A stretch of 64,000 nucleotides of DNA. It comes from Luteimonas sp. JM171. GTDB lineage: Bacteria > Pseudomonadota > Gammaproteobacteria > Xanthomonadales > Xanthomonadaceae. Positions 1 to 9,650 of this stretch are shown here, in pieces (positions within the stretch are counted from its first letter, which is position 1; every line of letters begins with the position of its first letter). Location: NCBI RefSeq assembly GCF_001717465.1, contig NZ_CP017074.1:2570873-2634872 (forward strand). The letters run 5' to 3'. Made by a program: the position numbers and the translations under genes. The notes under the pieces were generated by a model that saw only the letters and a program-made list of their open reading frames with translations, ran no database searches and was not told where the DNA came from.

Positions 1-612
1 GTCATCGATCTTCGCGCGCAGCCGGCGGATGGCGACGTCGATGACGTTGGTATCACTGTCGAAATTCATATCCCACACCTGGGAGGCGATCAGCGAGCGG
101 GGCAACACCTCACCCTGCCGCCGCGCTAACAGCTCGAGCAGGGCGAACTCCTTGCTGGTCAGATTGATGCGTTGCCCGGAGCGCAGAGCGCGTCGACGCG
201 CCAGGTCCAGTTCGAGATTCGCGATCTGGATGCGCTCGTGATTCACGGACGGACTGCCCCTGCGCAATAGCGTGCGCACGCGCGCGAGCAGCTCCGAGAA
301 CGCGAACGGCTTGACCAGGTAGTCGTCGGCGCCGAGCTCCAGCCCCTGGACACGGTCGTCAACGCTGCTGCGCGCCGTCAGGAACAGCACCGGAACCTGG
401 TTGCCAGTGGCCCTGATGGATTGCAGGATCTTCCAGCCGTCGATGTCCGGCAACATCACGTCCAGAACCACCAGATCGTACTTTTCGGTCATGGCCATGT
501 GATGCCCGTCCAGCCCGTTGCGGGCCAGGTCGACCACGAACCCGGCTTCGACAAGGCCTTTGCGGACATAGTCCGCCGTCTTGTTCTCGTCTTCCACAAC
601 CAGCAGTTTCAT
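1..612 (-). CDS. copR: Heavy-metal response regulator, CopR/CusR-like (partial, C-terminus off the edge)
   Basis: OmpR/PhoB-type response regulator that would activate the copper genes when phosphorylated by a partner kinase. The reading frame is open from the ATG at 612 to base 1 (204 codons), so about 20 C-terminal residues are missing. The receiver domain begins with MKLLVVEDE and has the acidic pocket, phosphoacceptor Asp51 in VLDVMLPD, a Thr in FLTA and Lys101 in LVKPF. The winged helix follows ([20 protein letters not shown], then [14 protein letters not shown]). It is divergent from the efflux operon, with about 230 bases between. The sensor kinase probably lies just beyond the left edge. 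CopR versus CusR or CzcR cannot be settled from sequence, but the copA/copB context favours copper. Confidence 0.9.
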   Translation of the reverse strand, partial: MKLLVVEDENKTADYVRKGLVEAGFVVDLARNGLDGHHMAMTEKYDLVVLDVMLPDIDGWKILQSIRATGNQVPVLFLTARSSVDDRVQGLELGADDYLVKPFAFSELLARVRTLLRRGSPSVNHERIQIANLELDLARRRALRSGQRINLTSKEFALLELLARRQGEVLPRSLIASQVWDMNFDSDTNVIDVAIRRLRAKIDD

Positions 613-739
613 CGTAGCCCGTGCCTCTGTTCGCGCGCCGCTTCCAGCTCTGCAGCGACAACCGCATCGAATAGCCGCGCGACAGCCGGAATGGCTGCCT
701 ACCCTATAGAGCGCTATCTGCCGTAAGCATGACGCGCGG

Positions 740-755
740 ATTACGTGATTGTAAT
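740..755. promoter_or_regulatory. Candidate CopR-type operator upstream of the RND efflux operon
   Basis: A perfect inverted repeat, ATTAC-N6-GTAAT, lies in the divergent region between the response regulator and the efflux operon. The same layout occurs upstream of copA at 15516-15531. Response regulators of this family bind short inverted or direct repeats near -35, so this is a reasonable operator. A weak -10-like TAGCAT is at 789-794. Binding is inferred only from the repeat and its recurrence. Confidence 0.5.
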
Positions 756-840
756 GTTCGCGTCACCGACCCGACAGCGGCGTCTTCCTAGCATCGGCTG
801 AAGACAACGTAGACCAATTCCGCAATCGGGGAGCTTTCAG

Positions 841-2169
841 ATGAGCGTCCAACCAGGGGCGTGGGTGTGGCTGCGCAGCCGCGCGGTATCCGGCCCGCGG
901 GCCCGGCTATCGCCGCCATTCGGCTCGCTGCTGTTGACGGCAGTCCTGGCGCTGACGGCCCTTCCCATTGCATCCGCGGCCGAACCGGTCCCCGGCGCCA
1001 ACGTTTCTTCCGTCCGTGACTGGCTGCTGCAGAGCAACCCCCAGCTACGTGCCCTGCAGGCGGATGCCGACGCCGCGGAAGCGATGATCGGGCCCGCCGC
1101 CGCCCTGCCGGATCCGATGGCAACGGTGGAGTGGCAGGGTATCGACCGGTCACATCCGAGCCTGGCTCCGGCCAATGTGGGTGCCACCAGTTACATGGTG
1201 GAGCAGCGGTTTCCTCTATGGGGAAAACGTGGCCTTGCGCGCGACGTTGCCACCGAACAGGCGCGGGCGGCAGGGCTTGAGCGTGACGCCACGGCCTTGG
1301 AGCTACTCGCGCAGGCCGAAGGCGCGTATGTGCGCTACTGGCACACCCGCGAGGCCATCGTGGTGGTGGACCGGTTGATCGGACTGCTGGAGCAGGTCGA
1401 GGAGATTGCCGGCGTGCGTTACGCCCTGGGGCTGGCGGCCCAGCAGGACGCGATCCGCGCGCAGGTCGAACGCACCCGGATGAGGGGCCAGCGGCTGGAA
1501 CGGGTCGCCCAGCTCCGCGAAGCATCCTCCACGCTGAACGCGCTGCTCGGGCGCAGGGCCGATGCCGCCCTTGCCGAGCCTGTTTCGACACCCGAGCTTG
1601 CGGTCGCGGCCAGCTCGGTGGAGGACGCCGGGCGAAACATCGCCGCAGGAAGTCACCCTGCCCTGGAGGCCGGCGCGGCACTTGCCGCAGCGGCCGGACG
1701 CAACGTCGAACTCGAGCGTCGCAACCGGTTTCCGGACGTCACCCTTGGAGTCGGCGCCATGCAGGTCGGACACCGTCTCGACAGTTACGCCGTGATGCTG
1801 GAGGTGGAAATCCCGTTCCAGCAGCGCGCCCGGCGTGCGCGCGAACGCGCATCCCGCCTGGCGGAGGACGCCGCGCTCGCCCGAACCGATGCGGTGCGCA
1901 ATGAACTGGAAGGCCGCCTCGGCGCCGCGTGGGGCCGGTGGCAGGGGGCCCGCGAACAGCGCGAACTGATCGAGCAGACCCTGCTCCCCCAATCGGACGC
2001 GAACTTCCAGTCAGCGTTGGCGAGCTATCAGGTCGGCGAGGTGGATTTCGCAACCCTGCTTGCAGCCCTGGGCGCGTGGCAAGGCGCCGACCTGGCCCGG
2101 GTGGATGCCACCCGTGATGAACTTCTGGCCGCCGCCGCCGTGCGAGCCATCACCGGAGATACGCAATGA
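841..2169 (+). CDS. cusC: TolC-family outer membrane efflux protein (CusC-like)
   Basis: Outer membrane channel of a tripartite metal efflux pump. The 442-residue product has an N-terminal export signal (hydrophobic LLLTAVLALTALPIASA, cut near residue 45) and two long alpha-helical repeats rich in Ala, Glu and Arg, as in TolC proteins. The start is preceded by GGGGAG. Its stop overlaps the start of the membrane fusion gene (ATGA), which implies translational coupling. There is no lipobox, unlike E. coli CusC. The cusC name rests on the neighbouring CusB/CusA-like genes. Confidence 0.85.
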   Translation: MSVQPGAWVWLRSRAVSGPRARLSPPFGSLLLTAVLALTALPIASAAEPVPGANVSSVRDWLLQSNPQLRALQADADAAEAMIGPAAALPDPMATVEWQGIDRSHPSLAPANVGATSYMVEQRFPLWGKRGLARDVATEQARAAGLERDATALELLAQAEGAYVRYWHTREAIVVVDRLIGLLEQVEEIAGVRYALGLAAQQDAIRAQVERTRMRGQRLERVAQLREASSTLNALLGRRADAALAEPVSTPELAVAASSVEDAGRNIAAGSHPALEAGAALAAAAGRNVELERRNRFPDVTLGVGAMQVGHRLDSYAVMLEVEIPFQQRARRARERASRLAEDAALARTDAVRNELEGRLGAAWGRWQGAREQRELIEQTLLPQSDANFQSALASYQVGEVDFATLLAALGAWQGADLARVDATRDELLAAAAVRAITGDTQ

Positions 2170-3671
2170 ACAGTTCCCGTTGGCTCCTGGGCGCGGCGGT
2201 GGTCCTGGCCGCCATCGCCGCCGGCTGGTGGGGCGGCCGCCATTTCCAACCCGAAGTTCCGGCCCAACAGGCAACGACGGATGCCGACGAGCCTCGCCGG
2301 ATCCTCTATTACCGCAATCCGATGGGCCTGCCCGATACCTCGCCGGTACCGAAGAAGGATTCAATGGGCATGGACTACATCCCGGTCTATGAAGGCGGCG
2401 AGGCGCCGGCTGCCGCAGGAACGGTCGTCCTGCCTCCGGAGAAGGTCCAGAAGCTGGGCGTCCGCACCGAGGCGGCCCGACTGGCTCCGCTTTCCACCAT
2501 CGTGCGCGCCAGCGCAACCGTGCGGGTGGACGAAACCCGCCAGCACGTGATCGCCCCCAAGTTCGAGGGCTGGGTCGAGCGGCTGCACGCCAACCAGACC
2601 GGCATGATGCTGCGCCGGGGCGAGCCGCTGCTGACGGTGTACAGTCCGGAGCTGCTTGCCGCCCGGAACGAGTATCGCGTCGCAGACGCCGCCGCCCGTA
2701 CGCTCGCAGCGGGCGATCCCGCAAGCGCCGACACCATGGCGCGCCTGCGTGACGCTGCGCAGCAGCGCCTTCGCAACTGGGATATCAGCGGTCCCCAGTT
2801 GACCAATGCCGGCGGAAACAGCGGCACCCTGGTGATCCACTCACCCGCCAACGGCGTGGTGGTCGAAAAGCCGATCGTCGAGGGAGACCGCTTCGCCGCC
2901 GGTGACACCATCCTGCGTTTGGCCGACCTGTCGACCGTATGGCTGATTGCCGAAGTGCCCAGTGCCAGCGCCGGGCGCGTGTCCATCGGGCAGCACGCCC
3001 GGTTCGAGTCACCCACCCTGCCCGGCCGCACGTTCGAGGGCCAGGTCGGTTTCATCCAGCCCATCGTCGATCCGCGGACAAGGACCTTGGCGGTTCGGAT
3101 CGAACTGCCGAATCCCGACGGCGACCTGCGTCCCGGGTTGTTCGGTGACGTGGTGCTGAGCCGCGACTCCGTGCAGGAGGCGCTGACCGTGCCCCGCTCC
3201 GCAGTCCTGGACAGCGGTCTGCGCCAGGTGGTGCTCGTGCAAGTGGCCGAAGGCCGCTTCGAGCCCAGGACGGTCCAGCTCGGCCAGCGCTCCGGCGAGC
3301 GCGTCGAGGTGCTTGAGGGGCTGCACGACGGTGAACGCGTGGTGGTCTCGGCGAACTTCCTGATCGATGCCGAGAGCAACCTGCAGTCCGCGCTGGACGC
3401 GCTGGCGCCGTCGCCGGACGCTCCAGACGAACATGGCGAACACGATACACACGAGGCCGGACACGACCACGGCGGCCACGCAGAGATGCCGGCACATGGA
3501 CCGACACCGACACCCACATCAGACCCGGACGAAGCCCACGAGCACCACGACTCCCACGACTCCCACGAAACCCACCAGATCCACGAGGACCACGAGGGCC
3601 ACGGGGCCCATGAGAACCACGGGACTCACGAAAATCACGAAAACCACGATGCCCACGTGATGGAGCACTGA
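2166..3671 (+). CDS. cusB: Membrane fusion protein of heavy-metal RND pump (CusB-like) with His-rich tail
   Basis: Periplasmic adaptor linking the RND pump to the outer membrane channel. Residues 1-22 form a signal anchor. Residues about 46-76 hold the Met-rich metal-binding segment typical of CusB (YYRNPMG, then KKDSMGMDYIPVY). Lipoyl/barrel-sandwich and beta-barrel regions follow up to about residue 415. The last 81 residues (421-501) are low complexity with 23 His and many Asp and Glu, which is unusual for CusB and suggests a built-in metal buffer. The gene overlaps cusC by four bases and is followed one base later by cusA. Cu(I)/Ag(I) is the likely substrate. Confidence 0.9.
   Translation: MNSSRWLLGAAVVLAAIAAGWWGGRHFQPEVPAQQATTDADEPRRILYYRNPMGLPDTSPVPKKDSMGMDYIPVYEGGEAPAAAGTVVLPPEKVQKLGVRTEAARLAPLSTIVRASATVRVDETRQHVIAPKFEGWVERLHANQTGMMLRRGEPLLTVYSPELLAARNEYRVADAAARTLAAGDPASADTMARLRDAAQQRLRNWDISGPQLTNAGGNSGTLVIHSPANGVVVEKPIVEGDRFAAGDTILRLADLSTVWLIAEVPSASAGRVSIGQHARFESPTLPGRTFEGQVGFIQPIVDPRTRTLAVRIELPNPDGDLRPGLFGDVVLSRDSVQEALTVPRSAVLDSGLRQVVLVQVAEGRFEPRTVQLGQRSGERVEVLEGLHDGERVVVSANFLIDAESNLQSALDALAPSPDAPDEHGEHDTHEAGHDHGGHAEMPAHGPTPTPTSDPDEAHEHHDSHDSHETHQIHEDHEGHGAHENHGTHENHENHDAHVMEH
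3545..3657 (+). repeat. 9-bp periodic repeat coding the His-rich tail of the membrane fusion protein
   Basis: About a dozen tandem, imperfect units of nine bases, each starting with CCACGA or a near match, encode His-Asp/Glu-Xaa triplets. The in-frame period suggests the tail grew by slippage or unequal crossing over, and it may vary in length between strains. Confidence 0.8.
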
Positions 3672-3672
3672 C

Positions 3673-6600
3673 ATGCTGGCACGCCTCATCGAATGGTCCG
3701 TGCGCAACGTGTTCCTGGTGCTGGTGATGACGGTCGCCATCACCGCCGCCGGCATCTACGCCCTGGTCAATACCCCGCTGGACGCACAGCCGGACCTCTC
3801 CGACGTCCAGGTCATCGTGTTCGCCGACGTCCCGGGCCAGGCTCCCCAGGTCGTCGAAGACCAGGTGACCTACCCGCTGACGACCGCGATGCTGTCGGTG
3901 CCGCGCTCCAAGGTGGTCCGCGGGATCTCGATGTTCGGTGCGTCCTACGTATACGTGATCTTCGAAGACGGAACCGACATCTACTGGGCCCGCGCCCGGG
4001 TCCTGGAGTACCTCAACACCGCCGCCAAGCAGATGCCGGAGGGCGTGACCCCGACCCTCGGCCCGGATGCCACGGGCGTGGGTTGGGTGTACCAGTACGC
4101 GCTGGAGGGCAAGGACAAATCGCTCGATGAACTGCGCGCGATCCAGGACTGGTACGTCCGCTACCAGTTGACCCAGGCGCCCGGCGTCGCCGAAGTCGCC
4201 AGCGTCGGCGGTTTCGTGCGCGAGTACTCGATTACGGTGGATCCCGGCAGGCTGCGCCAATACGGCGTGCCGCTGTCCCGGGTCTCCGAGGTCGTGGCTG
4301 AAAGCAACCACGATGTCGGTGGCCGGGTCATCGAGATGACCGAGACCGAATACATGATCCGCGGGCGCGGCTACCTGCGCGGGATCGAGGACATCGAGAA
4401 CCTCGTGGTCAAGAGCGACGCCGGCACGCCGGTCCTGATCGCCGACATCGCCCGTGTGGAGCTGGTCCCGGGCGAGCGGCGCGGCATTGCCGAACTCGAT
4501 GGCGAAGGCGAGGTGGTCGGCGGCATCGCCATCGCGCGCTATGGCGAGAACGCGCTCGCAGTCATTGACGGGCTGAAGGAGCGGATGGCCGAGATCCAGT
4601 CCGGCCTGCCGGAAGGAGTCAGCCTGCGCGCCGTGTATGACCGGTCCGAGCTCATCCAGGCCGCCATTGCCACCCTGCGCACCACGCTGATCGAGGAAAG
4701 CATCATCGTGGCACTGGTGTGCCTGCTGTTCCTGCTTCATGTCCGCAGCGCCCTGGTGGCCATCGTGATGTTGCCGGTGGGCGTGCTGATCGCCTTCATC
4801 GCGATGCGGTCACTGGGAATGAACTCCAACATCATGAGCCTGGGCGGGATCGCCATTGCACTCGGGGCGATGGTGGACGCAGCGCTCGTCATGATCGAGA
4901 ACGCCCACAAGCACATCGAGCACAACGATGGCAGCCGCTCGCGCACGCAGTTGATCATTGATGCCTGCCGCGAGGTCGGCCCGGCGCTGTTCTTCAGCCT
5001 GTTGATCATCACCGTGGCCTTCCTGCCGGTGTTCGCCCTGGAGGATCAGGAAGGACGGCTGTTCAAGCCGCTGGCTTACACCAAGACCTTCGTCATGGCG
5101 GCCGGTGCACTGCTCTCGGTAACGCTGGTGCCGGTGCTGATGCTGCTGTTCGTTCGCGGCAGGATCATGCCCGAGAAAAAGAACCCGGTGAACCGGCTTC
5201 TCATCGCCGGCTACCGGCCGGTCATCTCAGTGGTGTTGCGGCACAAGGCCGCGACCCTTGTGATCGCGGGGGTGGTCCTGTTGACGGCATTGTGGCCCGC
5301 ATCGCGGCTTGGCAGCGAGTTCATGCCCACGCTCAACGAGGGCAGCCTGCTCTACATGCCCGCATCATTGCCCGGCATGTCGGTGACCAAGGCCGCCGAA
5401 CTGCTGCAACAGCAGGACCGGATCATCAAGACGTTCCCGGAGGTGGAGTCGGTGTTCGGCAAGGCCGGTCGTGCTCTGACTGCGACCGATCCGGCACCGC
5501 TGGAGATGTTCGAGACCGTCATCAATCTCAAGCCGGAAAGTGAATGGCGTGACGGGGTGACGACGGATTCCCTGATTGCCGAGATGGACCAGGCCCTGCA
5601 GTTCCCGGGCGTGGCCAACTCCTGGACCATGCCGATCAAGGCCCGCACCGACATGCTGTCCACCGGAATCCGCACCCCCATCGGCGTCAAGGTATTCGGC
5701 ACCGACCTGGCCGAAATGGAGCGGATTGCCAGGGAGATCGAGGCCGCGGTGCGTACGGTACCCGGAACGACCAGCGCCTATGCCGATCGGCTGACCGGTG
5801 GATACTACCTTGACGTGCAGTCGGACTCGCGACAACTCGCCCGCTATGGCCTCACGGTCGGCGACGTGCAGAACGTGATCTCCACGGCAATGGGCGGTGA
5901 GCTGGTGACCACCACGATCGAGGGCCGGGAGCGGTTTGGGGTCGTCGTGCGCTATCCGCGGGAGCTGCGGGACGACCCGCAGACCATCGCGCGCGAGGTA
6001 CTGGTCGCCACACCGGACGGTGCACAGATCCCCCTGGGCGAGCTGGCCACGCTGTCGATCAACAGGGGCGCCACCGAGATCCGCACCGAGAACGCGCTGC
6101 TGTCCGCCTATGTGTACGTGGATACCCGCAACAGCGACCTTGGGGCGTATGTGCGCGAGGCACAACAGGCAGTTGCCGACAACGTGCAGTTCCCGCCGGG
6201 CTACTACGCCACCTGGAGTGGGCAATACGAGTACATGCAGCGCGTCATCGCGAAGATGCAGATCGTCGTGCCGCTGACCCTGGCGGTGATTTTCCTGCTG
6301 CTGTACCTCAACTTCCGGCGGGTGACCGAGTCGCTGATCGTGATGCTGTCGGTGCCGTTCGCCCTGGTCGGCGGCATCTGGCTGATGTGGGCGCTCAACT
6401 ACAACATGAGCGTGGCAGTGGCGGTGGGCTTCATCGCGCTGGCCGGCGTCGCGGCCCAGACCGGTGTCGTCATGCTCATCTACCTTGACCACGCGCTGGA
6501 GGCGGCCGCCGCAAAGCGGCGCGAGCAGGGTCAGGTGCTCACCTTGGATGACCTGCAGGCGGCGATCATCTCCGGCGCGGTGGACCGCGTGCGGCCGAAA

Positions 6601-6843
6601 ATGATGACGGTGGTGGCCATCACCGCCGGGCTGCTGCCCATCATGTGGAGCACCGGGGCAGGCTCGGAAGTGACCCGGCGCATCGCCGCACCCATGGTCG
6701 GCGGCATGGCTACGTCCACCGTGCTGACGCTGGTGGTGATCCCGGTGATCTATGCGCTAGTCAAGCGGCGCCAGCTTGCGCGGCACAACGACCGGCTGTC
6801 GCGGTCTTCCACCCCTCGCACCCCGCCTTTGGAACAACCATGA
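3673..6843 (+). CDS. cusA: Heavy-metal RND transporter, CusA type
   Basis: Proton-driven inner membrane pump of the CusCBA system, 1056 residues, which is full family length. The N-terminus (MLARLIEWSVRNVFLV) and the first periplasmic loop match CusA. The TM4 segment has the proton-relay Asp at about residue 402 in GGIAIALGAMVDAALVMIENAHKH. Candidate periplasmic Met ligands are in YMPASLPGM and RTDMLSTGI, the hallmark of the Cu(I)/Ag(I) subgroup rather than CzcA. The stop TGA overlaps the ATG of a 51-residue ORF. I am sure of the family and fairly sure of monovalent copper or silver specificity. Confidence 0.93.
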   Translation: MLARLIEWSVRNVFLVLVMTVAITAAGIYALVNTPLDAQPDLSDVQVIVFADVPGQAPQVVEDQVTYPLTTAMLSVPRSKVVRGISMFGASYVYVIFEDGTDIYWARARVLEYLNTAAKQMPEGVTPTLGPDATGVGWVYQYALEGKDKSLDELRAIQDWYVRYQLTQAPGVAEVASVGGFVREYSITVDPGRLRQYGVPLSRVSEVVAESNHDVGGRVIEMTETEYMIRGRGYLRGIEDIENLVVKSDAGTPVLIADIARVELVPGERRGIAELDGEGEVVGGIAIARYGENALAVIDGLKERMAEIQSGLPEGVSLRAVYDRSELIQAAIATLRTTLIEESIIVALVCLLFLLHVRSALVAIVMLPVGVLIAFIAMRSLGMNSNIMSLGGIAIALGAMVDAALVMIENAHKHIEHNDGSRSRTQLIIDACREVGPALFFSLLIITVAFLPVFALEDQEGRLFKPLAYTKTFVMAAGALLSVTLVPVLMLLFVRGRIMPEKKNPVNRLLIAGYRPVISVVLRHKAATLVIAGVVLLTALWPASRLGSEFMPTLNEGSLLYMPASLPGMSVTKAAELLQQQDRIIKTFPEVESVFGKAGRALTATDPAPLEMFETVINLKPESEWRDGVTTDSLIAEMDQALQFPGVANSWTMPIKARTDMLSTGIRTPIGVKVFGTDLAEMERIAREIEAAVRTVPGTTSAYADRLTGGYYLDVQSDSRQLARYGLTVGDVQNVISTAMGGELVTTTIEGRERFGVVVRYPRELRDDPQTIAREVLVATPDGAQIPLGELATLSINRGATEIRTENALLSAYVYVDTRNSDLGAYVREAQQAVADNVQFPPGYYATWSGQYEYMQRVIAKMQIVVPLTLAVIFLLLYLNFRRVTESLIVMLSVPFALVGGIWLMWALNYNMSVAVAVGFIALAGVAAQTGVVMLIYLDHALEAAAAKRREQGQVLTLDDLQAAIISGAVDRVRPKMMTVVAITAGLLPIMWSTGAGSEVTRRIAAPMVGGMATSTVLTLVVIPVIYALVKRRQLARHNDRLSRSSTPRTPPLEQP

Positions 6844-6995
6844 ACAACACTGTCGAACCTGTCCTGCAGTTTCTTGACGCCGCGGGAGCCATCGCAACGC
6901 GAGCGGCTTCTGAGAGCCCGGGGCTCGCGGTGCTCGACGGCACCGGCGATCCAGCTACCATCCTGCAATCCGAGATTGAGCGGAGCCAATCATGA
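6840..6995 (+). CDS. Small ORF (51 aa) coupled between cusA and the P-type ATPase
   Basis: Begins MNNTVEPVLQ and ends with EIERSQS. Its ATG overlaps the cusA stop (ATGA), and its TGA overlaps the ATG of the next gene in the same way, so it would be translated by coupling at both ends. I see no signal peptide, no Cys and no metal-binding motif, and I do not recognise a family. It may be a genuine small protein or only a spacer that keeps ribosomes moving to the ATPase gene. Confidence 0.5.
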   Translation: MNNTVEPVLQFLDAAGAIATRAASESPGLAVLDGTGDPATILQSEIERSQS

Positions 6996-9016
6996 GCACG
7001 AACCACGACCACGCCCATCATGACGGCGCAGACATGCACGCCGGACACGACGAACATGCCGGCCACAGCGTGGAGATGTTCCGCGACAAGTTCTGGATCA
7101 GTCTCGCCTTGACGATTCCAGCCCTGATATGGGAGCCGATGCTCCAGCAGTGGTTCGGCTACACCGCACCGGAGTTCCCAGGCTCCCAGTTCATCCCCGC
7201 TGTCTTCGGCACCGCGGTGTTCTTCTATGGTGGCTGGGTGTTCCTGCGCAGCGCGTGGGGCGACCTGTCCCGTCGCCTGCCGGGAATGATGACGCTGATA
7301 TCGCTGGCGATCGTTGTGGCGTTCCTCTACAGCGCGGCGGTGACGCTGGGGTATCCCGGAACTGCCTTGTGGTGGGAGCTGGCGACGCTGGTCACGATCA
7401 TGTTGCTGGGTCACTGGATCGAGATGCGCTCGATCTTCCAGGCCCAGGGCGCGCTCAAGGAGCTGGCCAAGCTGTTGCCGGATACGGCGGTGCGGATCAC
7501 CGGGAACGATGCAACTGAGGAGGTTCCGGTCGATGCGCTCCAGGACGGCGACGTGCTGTTGATTCGCCCCGGGGCCGGGATTCCGGCCGATGGCGTGGTG
7601 AAAAGCGGCACCAGCAGCGTCAACGAGGCGATGATTACCGGTGAATCCAAACCGGTGGGCAAGCGCGAGGGCGAAAAGGTCGTTGCGGGAACGGTGAACG
7701 GGCAAGGATCGCTGCGCATCGTGGTGACCGGCACCGGGGACAGGACCGCGCTGGCCGGGATCATGCGATTGGTCGCGCAGGCCCAGGCGTCCCGCTCGCG
7801 CGCTCAGGCGCTGGCGGACAGGGCGGCATTCTGGCTCACCTTCGTCGCCCTCGGCGCTGCTGTGGTGACCTTCGCGGCCTGGTGGGCGCTGGGCGCGACG
7901 CTGGACTTCACCATCATGCGGGTGGTGACGGTGCTGGTGATCGCCTGTCCTCACGCCTTGGGACTGGCGGTACCGCTGGTCACCGCCATTTCCACCACGA
8001 TCGGGGCGCGCAACGGCCTGCTAGTTCGCGACCGTAGGGGACTTGAGGAAGCCCGGAACCTCGATATCGTCGTGTTCGACAAGACCGGAACGCTTACCCT
8101 TGGCTCGCATCGCGTGGTCTCGATGACGGTCGAGGACGACATTTCCCAGGACGATGCCCTGCGGCTTGCCGCCGCGGTGCAGCGCGACGCGGAACACCCC
8201 ATCGCCAATGCATTGACGACCAGCGCTGCGGAGCGTGGCCTGGCTGTACCCGCTTCGACCGGGTTCGAATCGATGCCTGGCATCGGGGTAAGCGCGGAGG
8301 TGGAAGGCCGCACGCTCCGTGCGGGTGGCCCGGGCATGCTCAGGCACCTTGGCGTCCAGCCGGGTCCTGCCATGCAAGAGGCGGCAGACGCCGCAGCGGC
8401 CAACGCGCAGTCCGCCACCTACCTGATCGACGGCGATCGTGTGCTCGCCGTGTTCGCCATTGCCGATGCAGTGCGGCCCGAGTCGCTGGAGGCCGTCGAG
8501 CGCCTGCATGCTGTCGGAATCCAGGTCGCCATGCTCACTGGCGACTCCACCGCCGTGGCCGAAGCCGTCGCCAAGGAACTCAAGATCGATGTGGTGTTCG
8601 CCGAGGTGCTGCCAGAGGAGAAGGTCGCCAAGATCGAGGAGCTGCAGCAGGGCAACAGGAAGGTGGCGATGGTGGGCGATGGCGTGAATGATGCCCCGGC
8701 GCTGGTTACGGCGGACGTCGGCGTTGCCATCGGTGCGGGCACTGATGTCGCGGTGGAAGCGGGAGACGTGGTCCTGGTCCGTTCCGATCCACGCGACGTG
8801 GCGCGGATCGTCACCCTGAGCCAGGCCAGCTACCGCAAGATGGTGCAGAACCTGTGGTGGGCCGCGGGCTATAACATCGTGGCCATCCCGCTGGCTGCGG
8901 GCGTGCTGGCCTGGGCCGGGATCCTCCTGGTTCCAGCGGTGGGCGCGATCCTGATGTCCGCCAGCACGGTGATCGTGGCGATCAATGCGCAGCTTCTGCG
9001 ACGGGCGGCGCTGTAG
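6992..9016 (+). CDS. copB: Copper-translocating P1B-type ATPase, CPH (CopB) class
   Basis: ATP-driven metal export pump of the inner membrane, 674 residues. The soluble CXXC heavy-metal domain is absent; in its place is a His-rich N-terminus with eight His in the first 25 residues. The metal-site motif in the sixth membrane helix is CPH (Cys319-Pro-His), which defines the P1B-3/CopB class instead of CPC. Also visible are TGES in the actuator domain, phosphorylated Asp363 in DKTGT, the HP motif in EHPIANAL, and the hinge GDGVNDAPAL. The start overlaps the stop of the 51-residue ORF. It should remove Cu+ or Cu2+ in parallel with CusCBA. Confidence 0.92.
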   Translation: MSTNHDHAHHDGADMHAGHDEHAGHSVEMFRDKFWISLALTIPALIWEPMLQQWFGYTAPEFPGSQFIPAVFGTAVFFYGGWVFLRSAWGDLSRRLPGMMTLISLAIVVAFLYSAAVTLGYPGTALWWELATLVTIMLLGHWIEMRSIFQAQGALKELAKLLPDTAVRITGNDATEEVPVDALQDGDVLLIRPGAGIPADGVVKSGTSSVNEAMITGESKPVGKREGEKVVAGTVNGQGSLRIVVTGTGDRTALAGIMRLVAQAQASRSRAQALADRAAFWLTFVALGAAVVTFAAWWALGATLDFTIMRVVTVLVIACPHALGLAVPLVTAISTTIGARNGLLVRDRRGLEEARNLDIVVFDKTGTLTLGSHRVVSMTVEDDISQDDALRLAAAVQRDAEHPIANALTTSAAERGLAVPASTGFESMPGIGVSAEVEGRTLRAGGPGMLRHLGVQPGPAMQEAADAAAANAQSATYLIDGDRVLAVFAIADAVRPESLEAVERLHAVGIQVAMLTGDSTAVAEAVAKELKIDVVFAEVLPEEKVAKIEELQQGNRKVAMVGDGVNDAPALVTADVGVAIGAGTDVAVEAGDVVLVRSDPRDVARIVTLSQASYRKMVQNLWWAAGYNIVAIPLAAGVLAWAGILLVPAVGAILMSASTVIVAINAQLLRRAAL

Positions 9017-9136
9017 AGCGGCGCTGTTTGATCCACCCGGCGCAGAGGGGCCTGCATCGCCTCCAGCGTGGCCACCACGGTTTCCGCGAACAGGACAAGG
9101 AGTTTGTACAGGATCAGGCTGACCAGGCTCGTCGCA

Positions 9137-9628
9137 TCAGTTGAGGCGGTTCATGATGCGCTCCATCTGACTGATCTCGGAGCGTTGCGCCTCCACGATG
9201 TCCTCACACAGGGCACGCAGTTCTGCGTCCTCAATCGTCGCTTCCCGGCACATGAGGATCGCTCCGGAATGATGCGGGATCATCGAATCGATGAACTGAC
9301 GGTCGTCGATGAATGCCTGCGCGCGCGTAACGGCGAAAGAGCCGATCGTGACTGCGACGAAGGCCGCGTAGAGCGCAATATTCCAACCCTTCCTGGGAAA
9401 CATGCCCGGCATCGTAACCAGCATGAATATCCCCATGGGCGCCCACATGGTCAATGCCATGTAGAACATGTTCAGATTGTTCCGAAAATCGTGCACGCCA
9501 TCAATCATCGAAAACATGACGACGTACATCACGACTAGTCCGAGTGCCATGTTGATCCAGAACAGCATATAGGGACGACCACCACCCTCCCCGCACGCAT
9601 GGCCGGTGCCGTGATCAGCGTGCGCCAT
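9137..9628 (-). CDS. DUF305-family membrane protein
   Basis: 163 residues from the ATG at 9628, preceded by AAGGAG; this is preferred to the upstream in-frame start at 9649. The N-terminus is short and His-rich (HADHGTGHACGEGGG). Two or three membrane helices follow, then a four-helix-bundle DUF305 segment with the family motif MIPHHSGAILMC. DUF305 proteins are common in copper islands and their His/Met residues probably bind metal, but the function is unproven. It is the last gene of the leftward copper operon, convergent with the ATPase gene. Confidence 0.8.
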   Translation of the reverse strand: MAHADHGTGHACGEGGGRPYMLFWINMALGLVVMYVVMFSMIDGVHDFRNNLNMFYMALTMWAPMGIFMLVTMPGMFPRKGWNIALYAAFVAVTIGSFAVTRAQAFIDDRQFIDSMIPHHSGAILMCREATIEDAELRALCEDIVEAQRSEISQMERIMNRLN

Positions 9629-9650
9629 GTTGCTTCTCCTTGCTTTCAAC

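Noticed and set aside
3545-3657. CRISPR-like short repeats
   Set aside because: The nine-base repeats are in frame, vary unit by unit and encode His-rich residues; no spacers of CRISPR size exist.
9017-9136. Terminator between the ATPase and DUF305 genes
   Set aside because: No clear stem with a U tract was found in the convergent gap.
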